NCBI GenBank assembly: GCA_964410105.1
Contig: CAYPFY010000001.1
Coordinates: forward strand, 186,001-250,000
Length of the DNA stretch: 64,000 nt
Source of the DNA: CAYPFY01 sp964410105
GTDB lineage: Bacteria > Bacteroidota > Ignavibacteria > UBA10030 > SZUA-254
Direction of reading: 5' to 3'
Shown here piece by piece: positions 1 through 7,025 of this stretch. The number at the start of each line of letters is the position of its first letter. Positions within the stretch are counted from its first letter, which is position 1. The translations under genes and the position numbers were made by a program. The notes below the pieces were generated by a model. It saw only the letters and a list, made by a program, of their open reading frames with translations, was not told the origin of the DNA and made no database searches.

Positions 1-1
1 G

Positions 2-1930
2 CTCGATATCGAGACCTATTCCCCGAAAAATCCCCGGGGCTTCAGCAACGCCGAGAGGCCGGAGGACAGGATAACCGTGATCGCCCTTTCGGACAGCCGG
101 GGGTGGGAAGAAGCCATCACCGGCAGGGAGCTCACCGAAAAGGAGATGCTCGAAAAACTCATCGCCGTGATCCGTGAGAAGGATCCGGACGTCATCGAGG
201 GGCATAATATTTACAATTTTGATCTTCCCTATATCCTGAAGAGATGCGAGCTGCACGGCGTGGAGCCCGCCTTCGGACGCGACGGCTCCGCTCCCCGGTC
301 GTTTGATTCCCGCACATCGTTTGCGGAGAGGGCCATCGAATACAGCGCCCATGAAATCCCGGGACGCCACATTGTCGACACCTGGCTGCTGCTGCAGGCC
401 TATGACGTTTCGAAGCGCACTCTTGAGTCCTACGGGCTGAAGTATGCGGCGAAGCACTTCGGTTTCGCGCGCGAAGACGGGCTCTACCTCAGGCCCGACC
501 GCATCTCCTGGTACTGGGATAACGAGCCAGATCTGCTCGTCCGCTACGCCCTGGATGATGTCCGGGAGACCCGCCAGCTGAGCGAGCATCTCTCGCCGAG
601 CACGTTTTATGTTACGCAGATGATCCCGTATAACTTCGGGACGGCGGCCCGGATGGGCTCGGCTGCGAAAATCGAGTCCCTCCTGCTCCGTGAATATGTG
701 AGGCAGAAGCATTCTGTCCCGCAGCCCGAGCCTGGGATGCAGACATCCGGGGGATACGCCGATATCTTCTATACGGGGGTCCTGGGTCCGGTGGTCGACG
801 CCGACGTGGAATCGCTCTATCCGTCGATCATGATCGCCGACAAGATCGCCCCGGCGAGGGAATCGCTCGGGATATTCACCTCCCTGCTCGAGAATCTCAC
901 GCGGATGCGGCTGGAGGCGAAGCGCAGGATGAAGGAGTCGACCGATCGGCCGGAAATCTTCCGGCATGATGCGATGCAGTCCTCATTCAAAATTCTCATC
1001 AACTCGTTTTACGGATATCTGGGCTATAGCCGGGGGCTTTTCAACGATATGGAAGCGGCCGATGCGGTCACACGGCGGGGCCAGATGCTTTTGAGGCAGC
1101 TGATTGAGGAGATCGGAATCCGGGGAGGAAAGGTGGCCGAGGTGGACACCGACGGGATTTTCTTCGTTCCCCCTCCCGCTGTAAGAACGGAGAAGGCGGA
1201 AAGGGAATTTGTGGAAAAACTTCCCCTCCCGAAGGGGATCACCCTTCTGATCAACGGCCGGTTCAAGAAGATGCTCAGCTACAAGATGAAAAACTACGCC
1301 CTCCTCGGCTATGACGACCGGATCCGGATCAAGGGATCGTCGCTCATCTCGCGCAACATCGAAAAATTCGGGAGGAATTTCATCCAGGCCTGTATCGACC
1401 GGATTCTCAACGGAAACATCGCGGCCCTGCATGAGCTTTACGCGAGCCTTCACCGGGATATTGCGGGTCGCAAGCTCGCCGTCGGGGATTTCTCCCGGAC
1501 GGAGACTCTCAAAGAAACAGCCGGGGATTATTCGTCCGCGGTCGAGCTCCAGGCGAGAAACCGGGCCGCAAGTTATGAAGTCGCCCTCGCGGCGGGGCTG
1601 GACTGGAAACCGGGCGACAAGATCACGTATTACATCACGGGAGCGGATGTGAACATCCGGGGGTTTGAGAATTGCAAGCTTGCCGAGGAATGGAACCCGA
1701 GCGACCCGGATGAGAATATTGCCTACTATCTCCGGAGGCTCGACGAGTTCTCAAAAAAATTCGAGCCCTTCTTCACGGCGCGGGATTTTCACGCAATTTT
1801 CTCGGTCGACGATCTTTTCGGGTTTTCGCCCGCGGGGATAAAGATTCAGACGCTTCAGCTGGATCGCCCGGAGGAGCCGGCCGAGGAACGGATCGAGCCA
1901 AAAATCTGGCTCGATCAGCACGTTCAGTAG
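2..1930 (+). CDS. Family-B DNA polymerase, probably active (5' end outside window)
   Basis: Template-directed DNA synthesis with a 3'-5' proofreading domain. The reading frame is open to the window edge, so the GTG at 77 is not the true start. The first visible codons already encode the Exo I motif DIET (about nt 5-16). Exo II follows as NIYNFD and Exo III as YALDD (about nt 545-560). The polymerase domain has motif A DVESLYPS (catalytic Asp codon 803-805), motif B KILINSFYG (about nt 988-1014) and motif C DTD (1145-1153), so both catalytic aspartates are present. About 643 residues are visible. Family members usually have 750-800, so roughly 130 N-terminal residues lie upstream. It points towards the inactivated polymerase operon at 3.9-7 kb, and I infer the two may work together. 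Its 3' end lies 4 nt from the convergent gene at 1935. Confidence 0.93.
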   Translation, partial: LDIETYSPKNPRGFSNAERPEDRITVIALSDSRGWEEAITGRELTEKEMLEKLIAVIREKDPDVIEGHNIYNFDLPYILKRCELHGVEPAFGRDGSAPRSFDSRTSFAERAIEYSAHEIPGRHIVDTWLLLQAYDVSKRTLESYGLKYAAKHFGFAREDGLYLRPDRISWYWDNEPDLLVRYALDDVRETRQLSEHLSPSTFYVTQMIPYNFGTAARMGSAAKIESLLLREYVRQKHSVPQPEPGMQTSGGYADIFYTGVLGPVVDADVESLYPSIMIADKIAPARESLGIFTSLLENLTRMRLEAKRRMKESTDRPEIFRHDAMQSSFKILINSFYGYLGYSRGLFNDMEAADAVTRRGQMLLRQLIEEIGIRGGKVAEVDTDGIFFVPPPAVRTEKAEREFVEKLPLPKGITLLINGRFKKMLSYKMKNYALLGYDDRIRIKGSSLISRNIEKFGRNFIQACIDRILNGNIAALHELYASLHRDIAGRKLAVGDFSRTETLKETAGDYSSAVELQARNRAASYEVALAAGLDWKPGDKITYYITGADVNIRGFENCKLAEEWNPSDPDENIAYYLRRLDEFSKKFEPFFTARDFHAIFSVDDLFGFSPAGIKIQTLQLDRPEEPAEERIEPKIWLDQHVQ

Positions 1931-1934
1931 GAAA

Positions 1935-2351
1935 TCAGCCGCGGGAGACGGGTCGGTTTGCCTGGGCCCATGATCTGATGTAAGCCACGATGTCTATCGT
2001 CGAGGCGCCGGGCGTAAAAAGCTCACCGACCCCCATCGCTTTCAGCGCATCGATATCCTGGGCGGGAATGATACCGCCGCCGAACAGGAGCACGTCGCTC
2101 AGGCCTTTTTCCTTCATAAGGGAGATGACGCGGGGAAAAATCGTCATGTGCGCCCCGCTCAGGAGGCTGATGCCGATCGCGTCGGCATCCTCCTGGAGGG
2201 CCGCCTCGACGATCATTTCCGGAGTTTTTCTCAATCCTGTGTAAATCACTTCCATCCCCGCATCCCGGAGGGCGGCGGCAATCACCTTCGCTCCCCGATC
2301 GTGGCCGTCGAGACCAACCTTGGCAATGAGGACCCGGATTTTCTGACCCAT
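1935..2351 (-). CDS. Stand-alone cobalamin (B12)-binding domain protein, methylmalonyl-CoA mutase C-terminal type
   Basis: 138 residues matching the B12-binding C-terminal domain of methylmalonyl-CoA mutase. The DxHxxG signature is at residues 15-20 (DGHDRG), with His17 as the expected lower axial ligand. The later SLLSGAH and FGGGIIP segments fit the SxL and GG positions of the Rossmann-like fold. In many bacteria this domain is a separate small subunit that pairs with a catalytic (beta/alpha)8 subunit to interconvert methylmalonyl-CoA and succinyl-CoA. No catalytic subunit is in this window. It starts 4 nt after the maf stop, so the two are probably co-transcribed. It could instead serve another B12-dependent mutase such as isobutyryl-CoA mutase. 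Confidence 0.9.
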   Translation of the reverse strand: MGQKIRVLIAKVGLDGHDRGAKVIAAALRDAGMEVIYTGLRKTPEMIVEAALQEDADAIGISLLSGAHMTIFPRVISLMKEKGLSDVLLFGGGIIPAQDIDALKAMGVGELFTPGASTIDIVAYIRSWAQANRPVSRG

Positions 2352-2355
2352 AGGA

Positions 2356-2943
2356 TTAATCGAGTTGTTCCTGAAAGGCTGACATCGTCAGATAAAAGTT
2401 CGTGAGGGGAAACCCCACGACGTTGTAAAAGCAGCCGTCGATCCTGCTGACGAAGACGGCTCCGTAGTCGTCCTGTATCCCGTAGGCCCCGGCCTTATCC
2501 ATCGGGGACCCGGATCGAACGTAGTCGTCGATTTCGGAATCGGAAAGGGTCCGAAACGTTACCCGAGTGACCTCGGCCGAGGTGACCGAGCGGCCGGAAG
2601 GCCGGTCGATGAGGGCGAAGCCGGTGAAGACCTCGTGCGTGCGGCCGCTCAGTTTCCTGAGCATCCCGGCGGCCTCTTTCTCGTCGGCAGGCTTCCCGAA
2701 CAGGGCCCCGTCGAGGACCACGGTCGTATCGGCGCCGATGACGATCGCATCCGAAAGGCCGCGCGCAACCGCCGAAGCCTTTTGCCGGGCCACGCTCTTC
2801 ACGTTTTCCTCGGGGGATTTTCCGTCATCGAAAGTTTCCAGGACGCCGCTTTCCACCACGTCGAACATGAGGCCCAGCTGCCGGAGGAGAGCCTGTCGCC
2901 GGGGGGAGCGGGAGGCGAGAACGAGCCGTTTCTTCACGACCAT
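2356..2943 (-). CDS. maf: Maf-family nucleoside triphosphate pyrophosphatase
   Basis: 195 residues, the normal Maf length. The N-terminal LASRSPRR motif (about residues 9-16) is the hallmark triphosphate-binding loop. VIGADTTVV in the middle carries the catalytic Asp, and KAGAYGIQ near the C-terminus is the family's conserved substrate-binding segment. Maf enzymes hydrolyse dTTP, UTP or modified nucleotides to monophosphates and so act as house-cleaning enzymes. The KAGAYGIQ form points to the dTTP/UTP (YhdE-like) group. It is the first gene of a two-gene unit with the B12-binding protein. The terminator at 2955-2982 separates it from the secreted-protein gene upstream. Confidence 0.93.
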   Translation of the reverse strand: MVVKKRLVLASRSPRRQALLRQLGLMFDVVESGVLETFDDGKSPEENVKSVARQKASAVARGLSDAIVIGADTTVVLDGALFGKPADEKEAAGMLRKLSGRTHEVFTGFALIDRPSGRSVTSAEVTRVTFRTLSDSEIDDYVRSGSPMDKAGAYGIQDDYGAVFVSRIDGCFYNVVGFPLTNFYLTMSAFQEQLD

Positions 2944-2954
2944 CCGAGCAGGGT

Positions 2955-2982
2955 AAAAAAAAAGAGCGATAAGCGTCGCTCT
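2955..2982 (-). terminator. Rho-independent terminator after the small secreted protein gene
   Basis: On the minus strand a 7-bp stem (AGAGCGA / TCGCTCT, plus-strand arms 2963-2969 and 2976-2982) with a 6-nt loop is followed directly by a run of nine T (2955-2963). It lies 22 nt after the stop codon at 3005 and just upstream of the maf start codon, so it ends the upstream transcript before maf. Confidence 0.85.
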
Positions 2983-3004
2983 CCGGTGCCGAAGATTCCC
3001 GGAG

Positions 3005-3430
3005 TCAGCGGAAGAGCGACTTGATGCTGCCCCATGTCCGGCGCACGCCGGAGACGGTATGGGAAACCGTCAGGACCTGCGACGGGGTCCCGCGGGGATC
3101 GTTGGCGAAGAAAATCATCACGCGGTACTGGTAAATCGTGGTGGTGCGCATGAACGCCGAGTGATCGACGAACTCGTAGAGAGATGGCCCCTTGGGATAA
3201 AGCGGGTCGCCGATGGTGGCAAAATCTCCGGTGGTGCCGGAGCTGCGCTGCACCTCAAACCTCACGACGTTCGATTCATCTTCTGTTGCCCAGCGAATCG
3301 TCACATTGACGCCGTCGCTGGACGCCTGGAGGGAGCCGGACTTGATCACATCTGCCCGGGCTGTCGCCGCGGCCACCACCAGGAGCGCCGCAAGCGAGCA
3401 GAGGATGAGGGATATCGGGGCCTTCCGCAT
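3005..3430 (-). CDS. Small secreted protein with a fibronectin-III-like fold, unknown function
   Basis: 141 residues. The frame can be extended to 3511, but that would run through tRNA-Leu. The ATG at 3430 gives a clean signal peptide (MRKAP, then a hydrophobic stretch LILCSLAALLVVAAA ending ATARA), so I chose it. The mature part reads like one beta-sandwich domain (WATEDESNVVRFEVQRSSG, then YQYRVMIFF), the pattern seen in FN3-like domains beside T9SS signals, but it has no recognisable T9SS tail. A promoter with a -10 ending at 3438 leaves only 7 nt before the start codon, so the mRNA may be nearly leaderless. Function unknown; probably periplasmic or exported. Confidence 0.7.
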   Translation of the reverse strand: MRKAPISLILCSLAALLVVAAATARADVIKSGSLQASSDGVNVTIRWATEDESNVVRFEVQRSSGTTGDFATIGDPLYPKGPSLYEFVDHSAFMRTTTIYQYRVMIFFANDPRGTPSQVLTVSHTVSGVRRTWGSIKSLFR

Positions 3431-3437
3431 GCGCCGA

Positions 3438-3466
3438 AAGATAGGAATTGCGCTCGAAAAAGTCAA
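3438..3466 (-). promoter_or_regulatory. Sigma70-type promoter for the 3005-3430 gene
   Basis: On the minus strand, TTGACT (3461-3466), a 17-bp spacer, then TATCTT (3438-3443). It sits between tRNA-Leu and the gene. The predicted transcription start falls at or just before the ATG at 3430. Confidence 0.6.
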
Positions 3467-3484
3467 CAATTTCCTTTCCAAGTG

Positions 3485-3568
3485 TGCGCGAGGCGAGACT
3501 TGAACTCGCATGCCCTTACGGGCGCCACCCCCTCAAGATGGTGTGTCTGCCAGTTCCACCACTCGCGC
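3485..3568 (-). tRNA. tRNA-Leu (anticodon GAG)
   Basis: The acceptor stem GCGCGAG / CTCGCGC pairs plus-strand positions 3486-3492 with 3562-3568, and the discriminator base is A. The anticodon stem is CCATC / GGTGG with loop TTGAGGG, giving anticodon GAG. A long variable arm and a GTTCAAGTC T-loop are present. The 84-nt length fits the class II leucine tRNA. CCA is not encoded. It is 17 nt downstream of tRNA-Lys, so the two are probably one transcript. Confidence 0.93.
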
Positions 3569-3585
3569 ATGAGCGTGCTTTCCGG

Positions 3586-3658
3586 TGAGCCCGGTGCGAT
3601 TCGAACGCACGACCCACGCCTTAAAAGGGCGTTGCTCTACCAGCTGAGCTACGGGCTC
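3586..3658 (-). tRNA. tRNA-Lys (anticodon TTT)
   Basis: 73 nt without CCA. The acceptor stem GAGCCCG / CGGGCTC pairs the two ends, with discriminator A. The D-arm is AGCTCAGCTGGTAGAGC. The anticodon stem ACGCC / GGCGT carries loop CTTTTAA, giving anticodon TTT. The T-arm is GTGCGTTCGAATCGCAC. It is the first tRNA of a Lys-Leu pair. Confidence 0.95.
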
Positions 3659-3696
3659 AGAAAAAAAGGGCGGCGGGTCAGATCCGAAGTGGTGAA

Positions 3697-3724
3697 ATAT
3701 AATAAGAAATCGGCCGATCCGCAA
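3697..3724 (-). promoter_or_regulatory. Possible promoter for the tRNA-Lys/tRNA-Leu pair
   Basis: On the minus strand, TTGCGG (3719-3724), a 16-bp spacer, then TTATAT (3697-3702), about 38 nt upstream of tRNA-Lys. The -35 is imperfect, so this is only a candidate. Confidence 0.35.
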
Positions 3725-3805
3725 GCCTAATCCCCCCTTTGCGGGGTGTGTGTGGGGGTGCGGGTGGAGAGCGTCGCGCAGACGACATTTTTTACATATG
3801 CCCTC

Positions 3806-3834
3806 TTGACAATATGACAATTATGTCGTATCAT
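3806..3834 (+). promoter_or_regulatory. Strong sigma70-type promoter of the RadA-like/PolB2 operon, with a palindrome in the spacer
   Basis: TTGACA (3806-3811), exactly 17 bp, then TATCAT (3829-3834). The spacer and the first bases of the -10 form an interrupted palindrome at 3813-3830, TATGACAATTATGTCGTA, with arms TAnGACA and TGTCnTA around a 4-bp centre. A protein bound there would block RNA polymerase, so it looks like a repressor operator. A LexA-type SOS regulator is a natural guess, but I have no LexA site from this organism for comparison. Confidence 0.75.
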
Positions 3835-3859
3835 GAGCTGTGACAATCTCTCGCTCCCC

Positions 3860-4489
3860 ATGAGTTTCCACCGCGCGGATGGGCTTCAGTCGGTGATCGG
3901 ACTGGAGGGAATTGCGGAAAAATTCGGCAGGCGCCCGGCGCTTCTGTCCCTGCTCCACGGCCCTTCGGACATTCTCCTCGGCCTTCTCCTCGGGAGCGCC
4001 ACGCGCCGGCCGTTCGCCGTGATCGATTGCGGGACGAAATTCAACAGCTACACGCTTTCCCGCATCGCTCACATGCTTGCCCTTTCCCCGCGGGCCCTGC
4101 TCCGGCAGACATACATCACGCGCTCGTTCACGGCGTTTCAGACCGAGGCGGCGATCACAACAAAGCTCCCCCATTTCATCGCGCGGACACGCTGCGACAG
4201 CGTGATCATCCTCGGTCTTCTCGACACCTACTATGATGAGCAGGTGAAGCCCGCCGAGTGCCGTCAAAGCCTCCGGCGGATCCTGGAAACTCTTCGCGGC
4301 GTGGCGAGGAAGGATATCCCCGTCCTCATTGCGAACGGGAAAGTGAGCGATCCTCCGCCGGGCAAAGAGACGCTGTTTCCGATTCTTTACGAAGCGGCCG
4401 AGCGTATCCTGAGATCGGACGGGTCGCGGCTCATCGAGGAAAGGGCGGCGACGCGCTTTTTGGAAGAGGATCCACATGGGACGCAATAA
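3860..4489 (+). CDS. RadA/RecA-like protein lacking a Walker A motif (partner of inactivated PolB)
   Basis: The frame opens at ATG 3833, but that codon lies inside the promoter -10, so I use ATG 3860 (209 residues, about 19-nt leader). The fold resembles the RecA/RadA core. VIDCGTKFNSYTLSRIAHML matches the strand-helix after the P-loop in RadA. RSFTAFQTEAAI follows, then a Walker-B-like segment DSVIILGLLDTYY and a final strand VLIANG. At the P-loop position the sequence is HGPSDILLGLL with no GKT/GKS, so ATP binding by the usual route is unlikely. It overlaps the next gene by 14 nt. RecA-like proteins without ATPase motifs are known partners of atypical polymerases (ImuA is a comparable case). 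A scaffold or recruiter role is inferred. Confidence 0.72.
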   Translation: MSFHRADGLQSVIGLEGIAEKFGRRPALLSLLHGPSDILLGLLLGSATRRPFAVIDCGTKFNSYTLSRIAHMLALSPRALLRQTYITRSFTAFQTEAAITTKLPHFIARTRCDSVIILGLLDTYYDEQVKPAECRQSLRRILETLRGVARKDIPVLIANGKVSDPPPGKETLFPILYEAAERILRSDGSRLIEERAATRFLEEDPHGTQ

Positions 4490-4736
4490 CGACACCTTCA
4501 CGCTGATCATCGACCAGCACAAGGAGGTGTGGAACAAATTTCGCCGGGGGCTCCGCAGGGAGCAGCAGCAGCTGTTCGACGAAATGTGGCGGGCGCCGAA
4601 GATCCATCTGGCGGCGGGCGCGTTCATCGCCCGGGAGGTTCCCCTCGAAACCATTTTTATGGCCATGCTGCTCGACCAATACACCAGGATCAAGCAGCTG
4701 GAGGCGCGTCTCCGCATGGAGGAAGTCCGCTCATGA
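4476..4736 (+). CDS. Small charged helical protein in the PolB2 operon
   Basis: 86 residues with no signal peptide or membrane segment. The composition is strongly helix-forming (HKEVWNKFRRGLRREQQQLF, then IKQLEARLRMEEVRS, which could be a short coiled coil). The start overlaps the RadA-like gene by 14 nt and the stop overlaps the polymerase start by 4 nt (ATGA), so the three are translationally coupled and probably made as a complex. Residues 30-34 (QQQLF) loosely fit the bacterial sliding-clamp motif Qxx[L][F], though they may lie in a helix. I do not recognise a named family. Confidence 0.75.
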   Translation: MGRNNDTFTLIIDQHKEVWNKFRRGLRREQQQLFDEMWRAPKIHLAAGAFIAREVPLETIFMAMLLDQYTRIKQLEARLRMEEVRS

Positions 4737-7021
4737 GCGAACAGGTCGACGGCTGGTTCTTCGACGCCTATCCTGTCCGGCGCGGGATGGTGGTGTGGCT
4801 GCTTGACAAGAACGGCGCCGCGCGGCACTGCTTCGATCCCTTTCGACCCTCGTTCTATCTCCGGCTTGATCCAGCGGACAGCAAAAGGGTGCCGGTGCTC
4901 ATCGGGAGACTGAATCTGCCGGCGACGGTCTCCCGAAGCAGGAAGCGTGAGCTCTTCAGCGGCGATGACTGCGAGGTCGTCCAGGTGACGGTGCATGACC
5001 CCCTCGAGCGCGATCCCTGCGTCCGTTCCCTCCAGAAATTTTTTCCCCATTTTGCCTTCTATAACAGCAATATCCCTCTCGCGCAGATGTACCTCTACGA
5101 GAAACGCGTCTTCCCGCTTGCCCGCTGCCGCTTCACGATCGTGAATGGAATGCTTGACAATCTCTTTCTCGACGATTCCTTCGACGCCATCGTCTATGAC
5201 ATCCCTCCCCTCAGGGTGATGAGGGTCGGAAACGGGGGGACAAAGTTTTTCAGGAAACTTCAGCTGGAGATATCGTACGAGGGGAAGAGTTATAGTCTCG
5301 AGCAGAACGACCCTGTCGAGGCGCTGGAAGCATTCAACTGGCATCTTTATCAGTACGATCCCGACGTCGTCATCACCGCATGGGGGGATGCGACGCTCTT
5401 CCCGGCCATTGCGGGAGCATCCGAGAAATACCGCGTCCCCCTGCTCCTGAACCGGGACCAGACGCATCCCTATATGACCACAAAGGAGCGGAGCTATTGG
5501 ACATACGGGCAGGTCATTCATCGTGACGCGTCCTTCATGCTCGCAGGGCGGTGGCATATCGATTCGGAGAACAGTTTTTTGGGCGAAACGGACCTCGACG
5601 GCAATATTGAGGTCGCCCGGCTCGCGCAGATTCCGATGCAGAAACAATCCCGCTCCTCGATCGGGACGGGCCTGGCGAGCATGCAGATGAGCTATGCCTA
5701 CCGGAACGACATCCTTATCCCCGCCGAGAAGAAAGAAGGGGAAGATTTTAAGACCGCAGAGGATCTGCTCCTGAGCGACCGGGGAGGGCTCGTCTTCCTG
5801 CCGGAGCTGGGGTATCACGAAAATGTCGCAGAACTTGATTTCGCAAGCATGTACCCGAGCCTCATGGAGACGCAGAACATCAGCCCGGAAACGGTGAACT
5901 GCAGCTGCTGCCGGAATGGCAAAGTGCCGGAGCTTCATTATACAATTTGCGAAAAACGGCGGGGGATCGTCCCTATCACGCTGAAGCCGGTCATTGAAAA
6001 ACGCGCCTATTATAAGTCACAGCGAAATATGGCAAAGACGCGCATCGATTATGAGAAATATGACCGGAGGCAAAACGCGCTCAAATGGATGCTTGTCACC
6101 TGTTTTGGATACCTCGGGTATAAAAATGCGCGTTTCGGGCGGATCGAGGCACATGAAGCGGTCAATGCATTTTCCCGCGAGGCGCTATTGACCGCAAAGG
6201 AAATCGCCGAGAGCAACGGCTACCATCTTGTCCATGCGATCATCGATTGCCTGTGGTTGAAGAAAAGCGGCGCAACCGATGATGACTACAGATGGTTATG
6301 CGAACAGATTCGAGCGGCGGTGAAAGTAAATATTTCGCTCGAAGGGATATATAACTGGATTCTGTTCCCCAGCTCAAAGCTTGATCCGGGCATCCCGACT
6401 GCCGGCAAATATGTCGGCTGGTACCGGCACGGGGAGAGCAAAATGCGCGGAATTGAAGCGCGCAGGAAGGATGTCCCGGCCTATATCAAGGAGATGCAAA
6501 AAAATCTCCTCATCCTCCTCTCCGGAGCAAAGGATGCCCAGGAGGTCAGGAAGGCAGTGCCCGACCTCCTGAAGGAAGCCGCATTCTACATCCAGGAATT
6601 ACGTCGTGGCCGGGTCAATCCCCATGAACTTGTCCTGCGACGACGGGTTCAAAAGGAAGCGGAAGAATATGCCAATAAAAGCCTTAATGCCATGGTCGTT
6701 AAAGAACTGCTTCAGTATGGCGTCCGTGTCAAACCGGGCGAGACTATCGAGTATGTCATCATCGATCAGACCGGGAAGGACGAGCCGCAAAAGGCGAAAA
6801 GCCTGCTCACCTACCGGCTCGACGACGGGTATGATATCGAAAAATATACGGAACTGCTGCTGAAGGCCATCGAAACGCTCCTCTCCCCTTTCGGATACAA
6901 CCTTGAACGGCTCAAGGAGCATTTTGAGCTCAGGAAAAAGAGGGGAAAATTGCAGAATTCACGCGAACTGGTTACGTTAGGAGCACGCCCGGGCGAGCTC
7001 TTCCGCCACGACGATTTATAG
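4733..7021 (+). CDS. Catalytically degenerate family-B DNA polymerase (PolB2-like)
   Basis: 762 residues, full length for family B. I start at ATG 4733, which overlaps the preceding stop (ATGA); the frame is open further upstream but only through the small gene. Motif A is intact (DFASMYPS, Asp codon 5837-5839). Motif B is altered: KWMLVTCFGYLGY has V-T where active enzymes have N-S. Motif C is IDCLW (6242-6256) instead of DTD, so the second catalytic Asp is Leu (codon 6251-6253). In the exonuclease domain Exo I is YDIPP with Glu replaced by Pro (5214-5216), and the Exo II N...D pair is gone (VITAWGDATLF). This is the pattern of the inactivated PolB2 class of archaea and some bacteria. Archaeal members have been linked to DNA-damage response and mutagenesis. 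A non-catalytic scaffold, or a weak error-prone activity, are the alternatives. Confidence 0.9.
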   Translation: MSEQVDGWFFDAYPVRRGMVVWLLDKNGAARHCFDPFRPSFYLRLDPADSKRVPVLIGRLNLPATVSRSRKRELFSGDDCEVVQVTVHDPLERDPCVRSLQKFFPHFAFYNSNIPLAQMYLYEKRVFPLARCRFTIVNGMLDNLFLDDSFDAIVYDIPPLRVMRVGNGGTKFFRKLQLEISYEGKSYSLEQNDPVEALEAFNWHLYQYDPDVVITAWGDATLFPAIAGASEKYRVPLLLNRDQTHPYMTTKERSYWTYGQVIHRDASFMLAGRWHIDSENSFLGETDLDGNIEVARLAQIPMQKQSRSSIGTGLASMQMSYAYRNDILIPAEKKEGEDFKTAEDLLLSDRGGLVFLPELGYHENVAELDFASMYPSLMETQNISPETVNCSCCRNGKVPELHYTICEKRRGIVPITLKPVIEKRAYYKSQRNMAKTRIDYEKYDRRQNALKWMLVTCFGYLGYKNARFGRIEAHEAVNAFSREALLTAKEIAESNGYHLVHAIIDCLWLKKSGATDDDYRWLCEQIRAAVKVNISLEGIYNWILFPSSKLDPGIPTAGKYVGWYRHGESKMRGIEARRKDVPAYIKEMQKNLLILLSGAKDAQEVRKAVPDLLKEAAFYIQELRRGRVNPHELVLRRRVQKEAEEYANKSLNAMVVKELLQYGVRVKPGETIEYVIIDQTGKDEPQKAKSLLTYRLDDGYDIEKYTELLLKAIETLLSPFGYNLERLKEHFELRKKRGKLQNSRELVTLGARPGELFRHDDL

Positions 7022-7025
7022 CCGA

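Noticed and set aside
3059..3820. Open frames on both strands covering the tRNA genes
   Set aside because: They run through two well-folded tRNAs and encode nothing recognisable.
3821..5938. A 705-codon open frame antisense to the RadA-like and PolB2 genes
   Set aside because: The plus-strand genes carry clear motifs, overlap in operon style and have a promoter. The antisense frame has no domain and arises from GC-rich codon bias.
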